Below, piece after piece: positions 1 through 9,976 of a stretch of 64,000 nt of DNA. A model generated the notes under the pieces. That model was not told the DNA's origin. It worked only from the letters and a program-made list of their open reading frames with translations, and did not search any database. The position numbers and the translations under genes were made by a program. Source of the stretch: CAVVMA01 sp963830715 (GTDB taxonomy: Bacteria; Desulfobacterota; Binatia; Binatales; Binataceae); the NCBI GenBank assembly GCA_963830715.1, contig CAWHNS010000020.1, positions 310,001-374,000 of the forward strand, read 5' to 3'. Every line of letters starts with the position of its first letter. Position 1 is the stretch's first letter.

Positions 1-1282
1 CGCTCGCCGCCGCAGCCGCGACGCTGGCGCGCGGGCCGGCTACTGTGCGGCACGTGAGGTTGAGGGCGGTGAGGCCGCGCAGGGTCAGGCGGTCGTGGAA
101 CTGTGGAGGTTCACCGCTCAGCTCGATGGTCTGGAAGCGGTCGAGCAGATTGCGAAAGGTGATGCCGACCTCCGCGCGCGCCAGCGCGGCGCCTAGGCAG
201 AAGTGGACCCCACCCCCCAACGACAGCGGTTCGATCTCGGTGCGTGTGACATCCAGTTGATCGGGATGCGGATAGCGCGCGGGATCATGGTTGCCGGCGC
301 CGATCAGCATGAACACCTGTTCGCCGGCCGGGATCGAGGTGCCACCGATGTCGATGGCGGCCTCGGTGACACGATTCACCGACTGCGCGGTGCCATCGTA
401 ACGCAGAAACTCGTCGGGCAGGTTGGCGTACAGCGACGGGTCGCGGCGCAGCAGCGCCATCTGATCGGGGTGGCGGAGTAAACCCAGCAGTCCGTTGCCG
501 AATAAGTTGGTGGTGGTCTCGAAGCCGGCCGCGAAAAGCAGGAACGCCATCGTCACCAGCTCGTCGTCCGTCAGCCGATCGCCGTCGTTTTCCGCGCGAG
601 CCAGGGCGCTCAGAAGATCGGCGTCCGATCGTTTCCGCTTCTCCGCAATCAGCCTGAGAAAGTACTCCCTGATGGCGAGTTGCGCGGCGTCCGCGGTGGC
701 GAGCTGTTCGGGGGTCGGCTCCATCTCGAAGATGGCGACCAGGTCGTGCACCAGCGGCCGAAACGGCGGCCGGTCCGCTTCGGGTACACCGAGCATCTCG
801 CCGATAATCGTCACTGGCAGCGGGAAGCCGACCGCTTCGAGCAGATTGCCGCCGCCGGCCGCGGCGACGGGATCGAGCAGCGCGGTCACGGTGCGTTCAA
901 TGCTCGGCTTGAGATTCTCGATCATGTGAGGCGTGAACGACTTCGAGACCAGCTTGCGCAGCCGCGTGTGCTCGGGCCCGGTGGTGTTCAACATCATGTG
1001 CTCGCCGGCGGTCAACGACAGATGCTGTCGCCAGTCGCGGCCGAAGCGCTGTTCGACCATCGGCGCATAGTCTTTGCCCAGGCGCGGGTCGCGCATCGCC
1101 GCCCGACAGTCGTCATAGCGGCTGAGCAGCCACATACCCATCTTGGCGCGATGCACCGGCGCGGCCGCGCGAAGTTGGTGGTAGAGCGGGTACGGATTGG
1201 CCCGTCCCTCCGGCGTCAGGAACAGCTTGGTGAACAGCGCTTCCGCGTCATTCTGCATGGACTCGTGTCTCTCTGTTGGCAT
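1..1282 (-). CDS. Cytochrome P450, 3' end outside the window
   Basis: Soluble bacterial-type cytochrome P450 (heme monooxygenase needing external redox partners). My translation of the complement strand gives about 427 codons open to the window edge. Visible signatures are the I-helix AGFETT and the heme-binding loop GGGVHFCLGAALAR, whose thiolate Cys is codon 362 (197-199). No membrane anchor is seen at the N terminus, as expected for a prokaryotic P450. I chose the ATG at 1282 because an AGAGAGG ribosome-binding site lies just upstream; a second in-frame ATG at 1258 is possible. The heme loop lies about 65 residues before the edge, so only the last few residues should be missing. The substrate cannot be told from sequence. 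It is divergent from the ArsA-like pair. Confidence 0.93.
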   Translation of the reverse strand, partial: MPTERHESMQNDAEALFTKLFLTPEGRANPYPLYHQLRAAAPVHRAKMGMWLLSRYDDCRAAMRDPRLGKDYAPMVEQRFGRDWRQHLSLTAGEHMMLNTTGPEHTRLRKLVSKSFTPHMIENLKPSIERTVTALLDPVAAAGGGNLLEAVGFPLPVTIIGEMLGVPEADRPPFRPLVHDLVAIFEMEPTPEQLATADAAQLAIREYFLRLIAEKRKRSDADLLSALARAENDGDRLTDDELVTMAFLLFAAGFETTTNLFGNGLLGLLRHPDQMALLRRDPSLYANLPDEFLRYDGTAQSVNRVTEAAIDIGGTSIPAGEQVFMLIGAGNHDPARYPHPDQLDVTRTEIEPLSLGGGVHFCLGAALARAEVGITFRNLLDRFQTIELSGEPPQFHDRLTLRGLTALNLTCRTVAGPRASVAAAAAS

Positions 1283-1478
1283 GTCTACCTCTCTTCGATG
1301 CTGTGTCTGTGCGCGCCGCCTTCGGTGGCAAGGAGCCCACCGTCGGGAGCCGACCGCCAGAGAGGGCACTCCATTGTTCGGCTTGTGTATCACGAGGGAT
1401 GTCAAAGGGTAAACGTCGTCAACGCCGTATCAGACCGCGCCCATTGGTGTCGCAAAAGTTCATGCTAAGTATTAGGCG

Positions 1479-2375
1479 ATGGTCCTGCCCCGTCTGATAT
1501 TCATCACCGGCAAGGGCGGCACCGGCAAGAGCACGATCGCCGCCGCGCTCGCAGTGACGCTCTCGCGCCGGCATCCGACCATCCTCGCCGATCTCGATCG
1601 GCGGCTCTCGGCAGCCCGCATCCTGGGCGCGCAGATCACCCTCAATGGCGCCCGCTCTACGCAGCCCGGCGAGAACCTGGAAGTGATCGCGCTCAGTCCG
1701 CGCACGGAACTGGAGGCGTTTATAGAGCGGATTGTCCCGCTGAAAGTGATCTCGCACCGGATGCTCAAGAGCCGCACCTTCGGCTACGTCACTGCCGCGC
1801 TGCCGGGGCTGGAGGCGTTCCTGATGCTAGAGCGGCTGCGGGAAATGGCCGGCCGGGCCGCGCTCGCGAATCGCTACGTGGTGATCGACGCGCCCGCCAC
1901 CGGCAACGCGCTCGAATTGCTTTCGGTCGCTCGCGGCGTCAGAGGGATCGCGCCGATCGGCACGCTCAACAATCTGGCGGCGGAGGTCGAGCGCTTTCTC
2001 GGCGATCCTAACCGGTTCGGTATCGTGCTGACGCTCACGCCCGAGGAGCTTGCGCTGCGCGAGGCGATCGAAGCGGCGGCGGCGCTTGGGGGCGATCTCG
2101 GGATACACCGCGTCGCGGCGATCCTGAGCGGCGTGCCGGACGCGCTCTTCGATTCCGGGGAACTGGCCGCCGATGCCGCGCCACGCGCGCACGCGCGGCT
2201 CGCGATGCGGCGGGTCGAGGCGGCGGCCGGCGCCGCCAGAGCCCGCCGGAAACTGGAGCACGCGGGCCTCAACGTAATCGAACTCCCGATGCTCTTCGCG
2301 CCGGCCATCGGCTTGAAGGAAATCAACCAGTTGTGCGGCAAGCTCGAAGCGGAATTGCTGGCCGGGTGGCATTGA
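1479..2375 (+). CDS. ArsA-like P-loop ATPase, first of a pair
   Basis: Member of the SIMIBI-class ArsA/Get3-like ATPases, 298 aa. A deviant Walker A (GKGGTGKST) lies at residues 11-19, a switch-like ADLDRR near residue 40, and the VIDAPATGNALELL segment corresponds to the DAPATGH-type motif of ArsA homologues. No metal-binding cysteine triad of arsenite-stimulated ArsA is evident, so arsenite transport is not implied. Its stop overlaps the start of a second ArsA-like gene (TGATG), so the two are translationally coupled. Paired short ArsA-like ATPases of this kind are known in actinobacteria (mycobacterial Rv3679/Rv3680), where they form a complex. A similar heteromeric ATPase is the likeliest role here. 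Confidence 0.85.
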   Translation: MVLPRLIFITGKGGTGKSTIAAALAVTLSRRHPTILADLDRRLSAARILGAQITLNGARSTQPGENLEVIALSPRTELEAFIERIVPLKVISHRMLKSRTFGYVTAALPGLEAFLMLERLREMAGRAALANRYVVIDAPATGNALELLSVARGVRGIAPIGTLNNLAAEVERFLGDPNRFGIVLTLTPEELALREAIEAAAALGGDLGIHRVAAILSGVPDALFDSGELAADAAPRAHARLAMRRVEAAAGAARARRKLEHAGLNVIELPMLFAPAIGLKEINQLCGKLEAELLAGWH

Positions 2376-3502
2376 TGAAGCCGGCTGCCCTCTTCGCGCG
2401 ATCGCATCGGCTGGTGATCTGTCTTGGACCCGGCGGCGTCGGCAAGACTACGCTCAGCGCAGCGCTGGCGATGCGCGGCGCGATCGAGGGCCGGGCGGTT
2501 GACGTGATGACGGTCGATCCGGCGCCGCGCCTGCTCGATGCGCTCGGACTCGACCCGCGCGGACGCGGCCCGCAGCAGGTCGCGCTCAACGGCGTCGCCG
2601 AAAAGACCGGTACCGGCAGCGGCGCGCGGCTGCGCGCGATGAAGCTCGATCCGAAAGCGACTTTCGACGCGCTGGTCGCGCGCTATGCGCGCTCAGCAGC
2701 GGCGCGCGACGCGATCCTGGCCAACCGGATCTATCGCAACCTGTCAGGCGCGCTTTCCGGCGTCGCCGACTACATGGCGATGGAAAAGCTGCTGGAGCTT
2801 CATGACGATCCCACTGGCGATCTGATCGTGCTGGATACGCCGCCCGCGCACGAGGCCCTCGATTTCCTGGACGCGCCGCGCCGCTTGCTCGAACTGCTCA
2901 ACTCGCGCGCGCTGACGCTGCTTGGCGCCTCGCGCGGCGCGCTCCGCCCGGGGCTTAGCCTGGTCGATTTCGCGGCGCGGGCGGTGCTCGCCGCTTTCGA
3001 TCGAATTACGGGGCTGCATCTGCTTTCCGACGTGCAGGCCTTCGTCCGGAGCTTCGACGGCATGTACGAGGGCTTCGCCGAGCGCGCCCGGCGCGCGAAC
3101 GCGATCCTTCGCGACGCCGGAACGGTCGTGGTTGTCGTTACCACCGCCGAGTCCGAGCGCGTCGCCGAGGCGCGACACTTCGTGGAGTCGCTCGAAGCCG
3201 CCGGCCTGGAGATTGACGCCATGATCGTAAATCGGATGACACCGGCGATGCCCGCGCTGGCCGAGTTGGAGCGCGCCGGGATCGCGCCCGGCCTGAAGCG
3301 CAAGCTGAAGCGCAACTGGCACGATTTCGCCGCGCTCAAGCGGCGCGAGTCGATCTCGCTCGAAGCATTGCGTGCGCTGTTGCCGGCCGGGGCGGAACTG
3401 ATCGCCGCGCCGGATCTCGGCCGCGAGCCCCGCGATCTTTCGGATCTGGCCCAGCTCGCCCGCAGCGTCAGCCTCGTCAAACGGCGCTCAACCCGATCGT
3501 GA
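2375..3502 (+). CDS. ArsA-like P-loop ATPase, second of a pair
   Basis: 375-aa partner of the preceding ATPase. Deviant Walker A GPGGVGKTT lies near residues 17-25, MTVDPAPRL is the switch I region, and VLDTPPAHEALDFLDAP is the switch II/ArsA signature. An insert of about 100 residues after this may be the client- or partner-binding helical region. The start is set at the ATG overlapping the upstream TGA; a longer in-frame extension to 2333 lies inside the upstream gene and is rejected. The gene ends 9 bp from the convergent oxidoreductase gene. The family is clear; the substrate or client is unknown. Confidence 0.85.
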   Translation: MKPAALFARSHRLVICLGPGGVGKTTLSAALAMRGAIEGRAVDVMTVDPAPRLLDALGLDPRGRGPQQVALNGVAEKTGTGSGARLRAMKLDPKATFDALVARYARSAAARDAILANRIYRNLSGALSGVADYMAMEKLLELHDDPTGDLIVLDTPPAHEALDFLDAPRRLLELLNSRALTLLGASRGALRPGLSLVDFAARAVLAAFDRITGLHLLSDVQAFVRSFDGMYEGFAERARRANAILRDAGTVVVVVTTAESERVAEARHFVESLEAAGLEIDAMIVNRMTPAMPALAELERAGIAPGLKRKLKRNWHDFAALKRRESISLEALRALLPAGAELIAAPDLGREPRDLSDLAQLARSVSLVKRRSTRS

Positions 3503-3511
3503 TTCGCGGGG

Positions 3512-4461
3512 TCAACGCGCCCGCAGCAGCGGGATTACCTCGCGCGCGAACCGTTGCAGCATCGCGTCGCGTTCCTCATACGGGCAGTTCAGATCCATCA
3601 GGAAATCGCGAGCGCCCGCCTTGATGTACTCGCCGATCTTCGCGGCCACATCGGAGGGCGTGCCAAGCGCGGCATAGCGGCGCGCGGGCTCGCGAAAGTC
3701 CATCGCGTAGCGCCTGCTAAGCTGATCGGCGGCGACATCGAGCGCCGCCTCGAAAGTCGATCCGATCGTGCAGAACATGAAGACCGCAGTGCCAAAGCGC
3801 TCGATCCTTCGGCCGGCGCGGGCCGCCTCCGCGCCGATAAAATCGATCCCGTCGCCAAACCGCTTTGCCGTTATCACATACGGCATCCATCCGTCAGCCA
3901 GCCGCGCCGCGCGCTTGAGCGCAGCCCCCGAGCGGCCGCCCACCCAGATCGGCGGTCCGCCCGGGGTCAGCGGCTTGGGCTGCATGATCACTTCTCCAAA
4001 GCTGAAGTATTTCCCCCGATGGCTGACGCGCGGCTCGGTCCACAGCCGCTTGATAACTTCGATTGATTCGTTGGCGCGGCCGCCGCGCTGCTTGATCGGA
4101 ATTCCGCAGGCTTCGTATTCGCGGGCGAATTCGCCGCCCACTCCGACCCCGAAGATGAAGCGGCCGCCGCCGAGCAGCCGATCGACGGTTGCGACCATCT
4201 TGGCGACCACCGTTGGATGACGCAGCGGAAGCAGGTACACGCCGGTGCCGAAGGTCAGTTTGGTCTGAGTGCCGCCCAAAACGCGATCTCGGTGAGCGGA
4301 TCGATGATCGGACCGGTAAAGGAGATGTGATCGCCGGTGAAAACCGAGTCATAGCCGAGCCCCGCGATCGACTCGATGGCGCGGCGCGCCTGTTGGCCGT
4401 CGAGCGCTCCCGCCACCACGCCGAAGCGGATACCCTCCGCCAGAGGAACGGCGTCACTCAT
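3512..4461 (-). CDS. LLM-class flavin-dependent (probably F420) oxidoreductase, one frameshift
   Basis: Luciferase-like TIM-barrel oxidoreductase. The N-terminal part (4461 to about 4280) carries GYDSVFTGDH and DPLTEIAF. The rest, in another frame, carries GTGVYLLPLRHP, GGGRFIFGVGVGGE, PPIWVGGRSGAAL and DGWMPY. The frames join at a TTTT run (4278-4281, complement); one additional T restores a continuous AF-LGGTQTKLTFGTGV that matches the family's barrel strand. The gene would then be about 316 aa, the usual length. The missing base in a homopolymer suggests a sequencing error, though a real frameshift is possible. Family members with GVGVGGE and the LPLRHP strand often use F420, but cofactor choice is inference. 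Starts ATG at 4461. Confidence 0.85.
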
Positions 4462-4490
4462 TAGCCTGGATGCCTTTGCAGGACGAAATC

Positions 4491-5379
4491 CTACTTCTTG
4501 CCGGCGGCGCGGCGGCGTTCGCCTCCGCTGCGTGCGGCACGAGCGTGCGATTTGGCCCTGCTCTCGGATACCGCCGCGGCCTCATCGGTCTTCGCCGGAG
4601 CCACGCCGCGTTTTTCCAGCGACGCCTTGAGTGCGCTCATCAGATCGATCACCTGGCCGCGGCGCGGCTCGGCCGCCGGCTCGGTCGGCCTGCTGTCCCG
4701 CCGCCTTCTGCTGCGCGGCCTCGATCACGCGCTCGCGGTAGTTGTCGTGATACTGCGAAGGATCGAACTTGTCGTGGGTAAGCTCGTCGATTAGCCGCTT
4801 GGCCAGCGTGAGCTCCGCGTCTTTGACTGCTTCGTTCCCCGCGCGATCGATGTCCTCGACCGGCCTGACCTCGTCCGCGTAGTAGACCGTGTGCAGCATC
4901 AATCCCTTGGCATAGGGCCGAATCAGTACGATGTGTTCTTTTCCACGCATCGTGAATTTCCCGAGCGCGACCCTCTGGCTCGTCGCCATCGCCTCGCCAA
5001 GCAGCTTGTAGGCCTTTCCGGAGCCCGGCTCCGACCCGAGGTAGAACGAGTCTTCGAAGTAGATCGGGTTGACCGCGGATAGCGGCACGAACTCGGTTAT
5101 CTCGATCGCGTGGTCTTCGCGCGCTTCGAGGTTCTTGAGCTCCTCGTCGGTAAAGGTGACGTAGCGGCCCTTCTCGATCTCGTAGCCGCGCACCAGCTCG
5201 CTGCGGTCAATAATCGCGTCGTCGACGGGGCAGTAGATCTTTTGCTGGATGCGGCTCAGGTCTTTGGCGTGAAGCAGGTTGAAATTGACGGACTTGGAAG
5301 AAGTCGCGGTGAACAACCGGACCGGAATCGAGACCAGGCCAAAAGAGATGTTGCCGCTGCCGATCGGCCGTGATGCCAT
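4491..5379 (-). CDS. ku: Ku DNA end-binding protein, one frameshift near the C terminus
   Basis: Prokaryotic Ku homodimer subunit that binds double-strand breaks and recruits LigD for non-homologous end joining. It starts MASRPIGSGNISFGLVSIPV, typical of the family, and carries the YCPVDD and FVPLSAVNPIYFE segments. In the literal frame the protein ends at 4582 with a foreign tail. Shifting one base near 4690-4700 restores VIDLMSALKASLEKRG followed by a Lys/Arg-rich tail ending at the TAG at 4491, which is the conserved Ku end. The full protein would be about 295 aa. The segment length (889 nt) implies one extra base. It is divergent from ligD, its functional partner. Confidence 0.92.
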
Positions 5380-5503
5380 AAACTCTTCAGAGCCTCCGGG
5401 TCAAATCGTAGCTTATGAGCGATAGACAGAAAGCCCCTGTCGCGCGGTTTTCGCTATAGTCAGGTCCGTAGCCAAGCATTTTGTGGCGAAGTAAAGGCGA
5501 ACA

Positions 5504-8113
5504 GTGCCGCTCGACAAGTACCGCGAGAAGAGAACTCCCGAGCGCACGCCGGAACCGTTCGGCAAGGCGCAGGACGGCGCTCGGCCTGCCGGAGCGATGT
5601 TCGTGATCCAGAAGCATGCGGCGCGCCGGCTCCATTACGACTTTCGGCTCGAGATGGAGGGCGTGCTGCGGTCGTGGGCGGTGCCCAAGGGACCGTCGTT
5701 GAATCCAGCCGATAAGCGGCTCGCCGTGATGGTCGAGGACCATCCGATCGAATACGGCGATTTCGAGGGCGTGATTCCGGAGGGCAACTACGGCGCCGGC
5801 GCGGTGATCGTATGGGATCGGGGTGAGTATCGACCGATCGATCCTGCCGGTGACGCGGCGGGCGCAGTGCGCGCCGGCAAGCTCGACCTGGAGCTCGCCG
5901 GCTTCAAGCTGCATGGGGCCTACACGCTGGTGCGCACTCACGGCATGAAGGACCGGCGGCAATCCGATGCCAGGCAGCAGTGGTTGCTGATCAAGAAGCG
6001 CGACGAATACGCCTCGGACGAGGACGTGCTCGAGCTTCATCCACGCTCCGTGCTCTCCGGCCTGACGATCGACGAGATGCGCGAGGGCGGTGAGCCGGGC
6101 GCCGAAATCGAGCGGGAACTCGCCGAATTGAAGGCGCCTAGACTTCAGGGTCCGCTCACGATGAAGTCATTTCCCTTGACGCTCGCCAAGTTGGTCGATC
6201 GGCCGTTCGACGGCGACCGATGGCTGTTCGAGCTCAAGTACGACGGGGTGCGGGCGCTCGCGATTCGCGATGGCGACAAGGCGCGCATCTTCGGACGCAG
6301 CGGCGCGGAAATCACGGCGCAATATCCGGAGGTCGCGCTCGCACTGGATGCGCTCCGGGCGCCGCGGTTCGTGCTCGACGGAGAGATCGTCGCGATCGCC
6401 GGCGACGGCCGTCCGAGCTTTCAGCGGCTCCAGCGCCGAATCGGAGCGACCGAACGGCGCGATATCGAGCGGCTCAGCCTTTCGACTCCGGTGCGCTACC
6501 AGGTATTCGATCTGCTCGCCTTTGCCGGCTTCGATCTGCGCCCGCTGCCGCTGGAAAAGCGTAAGCTCCTCCTCTCGCGGTTGATCAAAGGTGACGGGCC
6601 GCTCCGCTATTGCGACCACTATATCGGGCGTGGACGGGATTTTTTTTCGGCGGTGGCCGAGGCCAGACTGGAAGGAATGATCGCGAAGCTGCGCGACTCG
6701 CCATATCGGGGTACGCGCACCGGCGACTGGGTAAAAGTGAAGTGCCCGCGCACCGGCCGCTTCGTTATCGGCGGATGGACCAATCCCGCCGGCGCCAGGC
6801 TGCATTTCGGCGCACTGCTCCTCGGCGCGTTCGAGTCCGATGGCGGTCTTCGTTTCGTGTCGCGGGTCGGCACGGGCTTCGACGACCGGAAGCTTCGCGA
6901 GATACACCGCCTGGTGGAGGATCGCAAGCGCGACGGTTCGCCGTTTCGCCGCGCGATGGAAGGCGAACCGCGCACACCGCCCGGATCTCATTTCTGCGCG
7001 CCGGAACTGGTGTGTGAAGTTCGCTTCGGCGAATGGACCGACGAAGGCGGCCTGCGCCATCCGAGCTTTATTCGCCTCGTCGAAGGAGCCGACCCGCGCG
7101 AATGCGCCTACCTCGGCCCTGCGCGCGATGTTCCCCCGCCACCGTCGCCTTCCATGCCGGATCCGGCAGACGCGAAGCCGATTCGGACGGCACCGCAGGT
7201 GCAGAAGAACGAACGCAGCTTCACGATCACGAATCCGAACAAGGTCTTCTGGCCGGCCGAGGGTTATACCAAAGGCGACTTGATTGACTATTACCAGTCG
7301 ATTGCGCCCTGGATGCTCCCTTATCTGAACGATCGGCCGGTAGTGTTGACTCGCTATCCCGACGGGATCGACGGAAAGAGCTTCTTCCAGAAGGACGCGC
7401 CCGCTTTCGCTCCGGGATGGATCCGGACTGAAAAGATATACTCGCAGGACACCCGGCGGGACATTGCCTATTTCGTGCTGGACAGCGCTGAGTCAATTGG
7501 CTATATGGCGAACCTCGGCGCGATTCCTATACACATATGGTCATCGCGCATTCCCCATCTCGAGCGCCCCGACTGGCTATTGTTCGATATCGATCCCAAG
7601 GGCTCCACCACCGCGCGCGCCGTGATCGTGGCGAAGGAGGTGGCAGCCGTCCTGCGCGAGATTGGCCTGCGCGCCTACTTGAAGACCTCCGGCCAGCGCG
7701 GACTCCACGTCGTGGTGGGACTGGAGCTGCTATACACCTACGATCAGGCCCGGATGTTCTCCGAGCTGGTGTCGCGGCTGGTCGTGAGCCGACTGCCCCA
7801 TGACGCGACCCTGATTCGCGCGCCCGCCGCGCGGGGAGGCCGCGTCTATATCGATTACCTGCAACTGGGCCACGGCAAGACGATCGCGGCTCCGTTTGCG
7901 GTCCGGCCGGTGCCGGGCGCGCCGGTCTCTGCGCCGCTTCGCTGGGAAGAGCTGCACGAGAACCTCGACCCGGTGGAGTTCAATATCAAGACGATGCCGA
8001 AACGGATGGCGCGCCTCAAACGCGACCCGTTCATCGGCGCGCTCGGCGATCGGCAGAGAATCGAGCCAGCCCTGGCCCGGCTGGAGCGCGAGATCCACGG
8101 CGTACCACGTTAG
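5504..8113 (+). CDS. ligD: ATP-dependent DNA ligase D (phosphoesterase-ligase-polymerase)
   Basis: Three-domain NHEJ enzyme of 869 aa. Residues about 30-165 form the 3'-phosphoesterase domain (HAARRLHYDFRLE, PEGNYGAGAVIVWD). Residues about 215-530 are the ligase, with the adenylated Lys245 in ELKYDGVR, followed by the OB fold. Residues about 575-869 are the primase-polymerase domain, with FDIDPKG metal ligands and RVYIDYLQ. The domain order is the one found in Pseudomonas LigD, not the mycobacterial one. The start is GTG at 5504, preceded by a weak AAAGGCGAA site. The divergent neighbour is ku, and together they form a two-component end-joining system. Confidence 0.96.
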   Translation: MPLDKYREKRTPERTPEPFGKAQDGARPAGAMFVIQKHAARRLHYDFRLEMEGVLRSWAVPKGPSLNPADKRLAVMVEDHPIEYGDFEGVIPEGNYGAGAVIVWDRGEYRPIDPAGDAAGAVRAGKLDLELAGFKLHGAYTLVRTHGMKDRRQSDARQQWLLIKKRDEYASDEDVLELHPRSVLSGLTIDEMREGGEPGAEIERELAELKAPRLQGPLTMKSFPLTLAKLVDRPFDGDRWLFELKYDGVRALAIRDGDKARIFGRSGAEITAQYPEVALALDALRAPRFVLDGEIVAIAGDGRPSFQRLQRRIGATERRDIERLSLSTPVRYQVFDLLAFAGFDLRPLPLEKRKLLLSRLIKGDGPLRYCDHYIGRGRDFFSAVAEARLEGMIAKLRDSPYRGTRTGDWVKVKCPRTGRFVIGGWTNPAGARLHFGALLLGAFESDGGLRFVSRVGTGFDDRKLREIHRLVEDRKRDGSPFRRAMEGEPRTPPGSHFCAPELVCEVRFGEWTDEGGLRHPSFIRLVEGADPRECAYLGPARDVPPPPSPSMPDPADAKPIRTAPQVQKNERSFTITNPNKVFWPAEGYTKGDLIDYYQSIAPWMLPYLNDRPVVLTRYPDGIDGKSFFQKDAPAFAPGWIRTEKIYSQDTRRDIAYFVLDSAESIGYMANLGAIPIHIWSSRIPHLERPDWLLFDIDPKGSTTARAVIVAKEVAAVLREIGLRAYLKTSGQRGLHVVVGLELLYTYDQARMFSELVSRLVVSRLPHDATLIRAPAARGGRVYIDYLQLGHGKTIAAPFAVRPVPGAPVSAPLRWEELHENLDPVEFNIKTMPKRMARLKRDPFIGALGDRQRIEPALARLEREIHGVPR

Positions 8114-8222
8114 CGCGGGCTCTGCGCGACGGCTTCGAACAGCGCCAAACATTCTGCTTGTCTATTTCCGCCGGCCGATCTAGTGTGAGATTTTGGGATC
8201 ATGTTGAATATGAGGATCAGCT

Positions 8223-8750
8223 ATGGACTTCGATGACGAAATCGAACGCGCTCTTCACGAGGAAAACCCCGGGCCGTCGGAACTCGAGTCGATCATGGCC
8301 CACGACAAGCTCAGGAACGTACTCAGCTATCCGGCGCTGATCCTGGACTCGGAGACCACGCTTGCCGAGGCGATCCGCCAGATGAAGGAGCATCGCCGGG
8401 GCTGCGCGCTGCTGGTCCGGGGCGACGGGAAGCTGGCGGGAATCTTCACCGAACGCGACGTGTTGATGAAGGTGGCGGGAAATCAGGTCGACCTGGAACA
8501 TACTCCGACCAGCGCGTTCATGACGCACGACCCGGTCGCGCTGCCGGCAGACTCGATAGTCGTGTACGCGCTGAACAAGATGATCGTCGAGGGCTTTCGG
8601 CATATCCCGCTGGTCGACGAAGAGGCGCGTCCGGTGGGAGTGGTATCGATGCGGGATATTATCGAGTATCTGTCCGAATTCTACCGGCGCGACGTGCTGA
8701 ACATACCGCCCCATCCGCGCGCGCAAGCCAGCAAGCGAGACGGCGCCTGA
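8223..8750 (+). CDS. Two-CBS-domain protein
   Basis: 175-aa cytosolic protein made of a tandem CBS pair (Bateman module) with short flanks. The first CBS (about residues 23-85) includes TTLAEAIRQMKEH and GIFTERDVLMKV; the second (about 92-155) includes MTHDPVALPADS, EGFRHIPLVD and GVVSMRDIIEYL. Such pairs bind adenosine nucleotides and act as energy or redox sensors. There is no attached enzyme domain, so it probably regulates a partner in trans. The start ATG follows GAGGATCAGCT, a usable ribosome-binding site. No operon partner is obvious. Confidence 0.9.
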   Translation: MDFDDEIERALHEENPGPSELESIMAHDKLRNVLSYPALILDSETTLAEAIRQMKEHRRGCALLVRGDGKLAGIFTERDVLMKVAGNQVDLEHTPTSAFMTHDPVALPADSIVVYALNKMIVEGFRHIPLVDEEARPVGVVSMRDIIEYLSEFYRRDVLNIPPHPRAQASKRDGA

Positions 8751-8837
8751 CCGCCGGGCCGGAGCGAGCTTCAGCGATCGTTTCGCGAGACTGTGCCCCC
8801 GCGCGATCGACCCAGCGGCATTGGGGAAGAGACGGGT

Positions 8838-9899
8838 ATGAGAGGCGCCGCGAACCAAGCCAACGGTGTCAATTACGCGCGGCTGCCCAAGCAGTTGCAG
8901 GAGCAGTTGCGGCCTGCTTTCTCGCCTCCGTCCGACACAGGGCTATATCTCGCGACCGACCAGATTCACCAGGGCGATGCGCTAAAGCTGCTTCCCCAGA
9001 TCGCGCCCAACAGCGTTGCGCTGAGCGTCTGGTCGCCGCCGTATTTTGTGGGCAAAAGCTACGAATCGCATCTGACCTTTGAAAAGTGGCAATCGCTATT
9101 GAAAGAGGTGATTGCCGCGCATTGGCCGATAATCAAGCCGGGCGGCTTCTTGGTAGTCAACATCGCTGACATCTTGTGCTTCCGAGACGCGTCGGTGCCG
9201 AAGATTCAGGCCCACAACGTCGGTCGCCGCAGGTCGCCGATCACCGAAGACGATGTGCTCCGAGCGACGGCGGACAACCCCAATTTGAGCCGCTATCAAA
9301 TTGCTGCGTTGCTCGGATGCAGCGAGCAGACCGTGGATCGCCGGCTCAATGGAAACAACATTCGCGGCGGCAAATACGACACGCAGACCCGCGTCAAGAT
9401 CGTCGGGGGCATGATCGAGGACTGGGCGATCCAGGCCGGCTTTTACCCGTACGATCGCCGCGTTTGGGTGAAAGATGCCGCGTGGGAAAACAGCCGCTGG
9501 TCCATCTTGTCATATCGCGCGGTAGATGAATTTGAGTACCTGTTTTTCTTGTGGAAACCGGGCGTTACGGTGGTGGATCGCAAGCGGTTGTCCCGCAACG
9601 AATGGCGGGAATGGGGCGCACGCGGCGTCTGGTACTTCCCATCGGTTCGAGCGAACGACGACCACGAATCGAAATTCCCGCTGGAACTGCCTACGCGGGT
9701 CATTCGGTTGCTGACCGACACGGGCGACACCGTTCTCGACTGTTTTCTCGGCAGTGGCACCACCGCCGTTGCTGCGAAGCTGTTGGGACGCCACTACATC
9801 GGCATCGAATTGCGGGCGGAATATGTGAGACTAGCTAGGGCTGAGGTCGCCAGGAATCTGTCATTTGGCCCGCAATGTTCATCAAGCCCGGCAACCTAG
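8838..9899 (+). CDS. DNA methyltransferase (N4-C/N6-A beta-class) with an HTH-like insert, orphan
   Basis: Site-specific amino-methyltransferase, 353 aa from the ATG at 8838 (upstream GTG 8793 is less likely). Catalytic motif IV is SPPYF (residues 66-70), and the AdoMet-binding motif I DCFLGSGTTAVAA (about 301-313) follows it, which is the beta-class order. The SPPY form is more often seen in N4-cytosine enzymes. Between them lies a likely target-recognition region containing a helix-turn-helix-like stretch at about 133-178 (LSRYQIAALLGCSEQTVDRRL). There is no adjacent restriction endonuclease, so it is an orphan modifier or regulatory methylase. Its codon usage looks somewhat less GC-rich than its neighbours, suggesting acquisition. 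Confidence 0.88.
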   Translation: MRGAANQANGVNYARLPKQLQEQLRPAFSPPSDTGLYLATDQIHQGDALKLLPQIAPNSVALSVWSPPYFVGKSYESHLTFEKWQSLLKEVIAAHWPIIKPGGFLVVNIADILCFRDASVPKIQAHNVGRRRSPITEDDVLRATADNPNLSRYQIAALLGCSEQTVDRRLNGNNIRGGKYDTQTRVKIVGGMIEDWAIQAGFYPYDRRVWVKDAAWENSRWSILSYRAVDEFEYLFFLWKPGVTVVDRKRLSRNEWREWGARGVWYFPSVRANDDHESKFPLELPTRVIRLLTDTGDTVLDCFLGSGTTAVAAKLLGRHYIGIELRAEYVRLARAEVARNLSFGPQCSSSPAT

Positions 9900-9976
9900 C
9901 GCAGAAGCCTGACAAGCGTGTGGCCGCGCCTGCGTTCCCTAATAGAACGGCACTTACCAGCGCTCACTGTTAGTCC

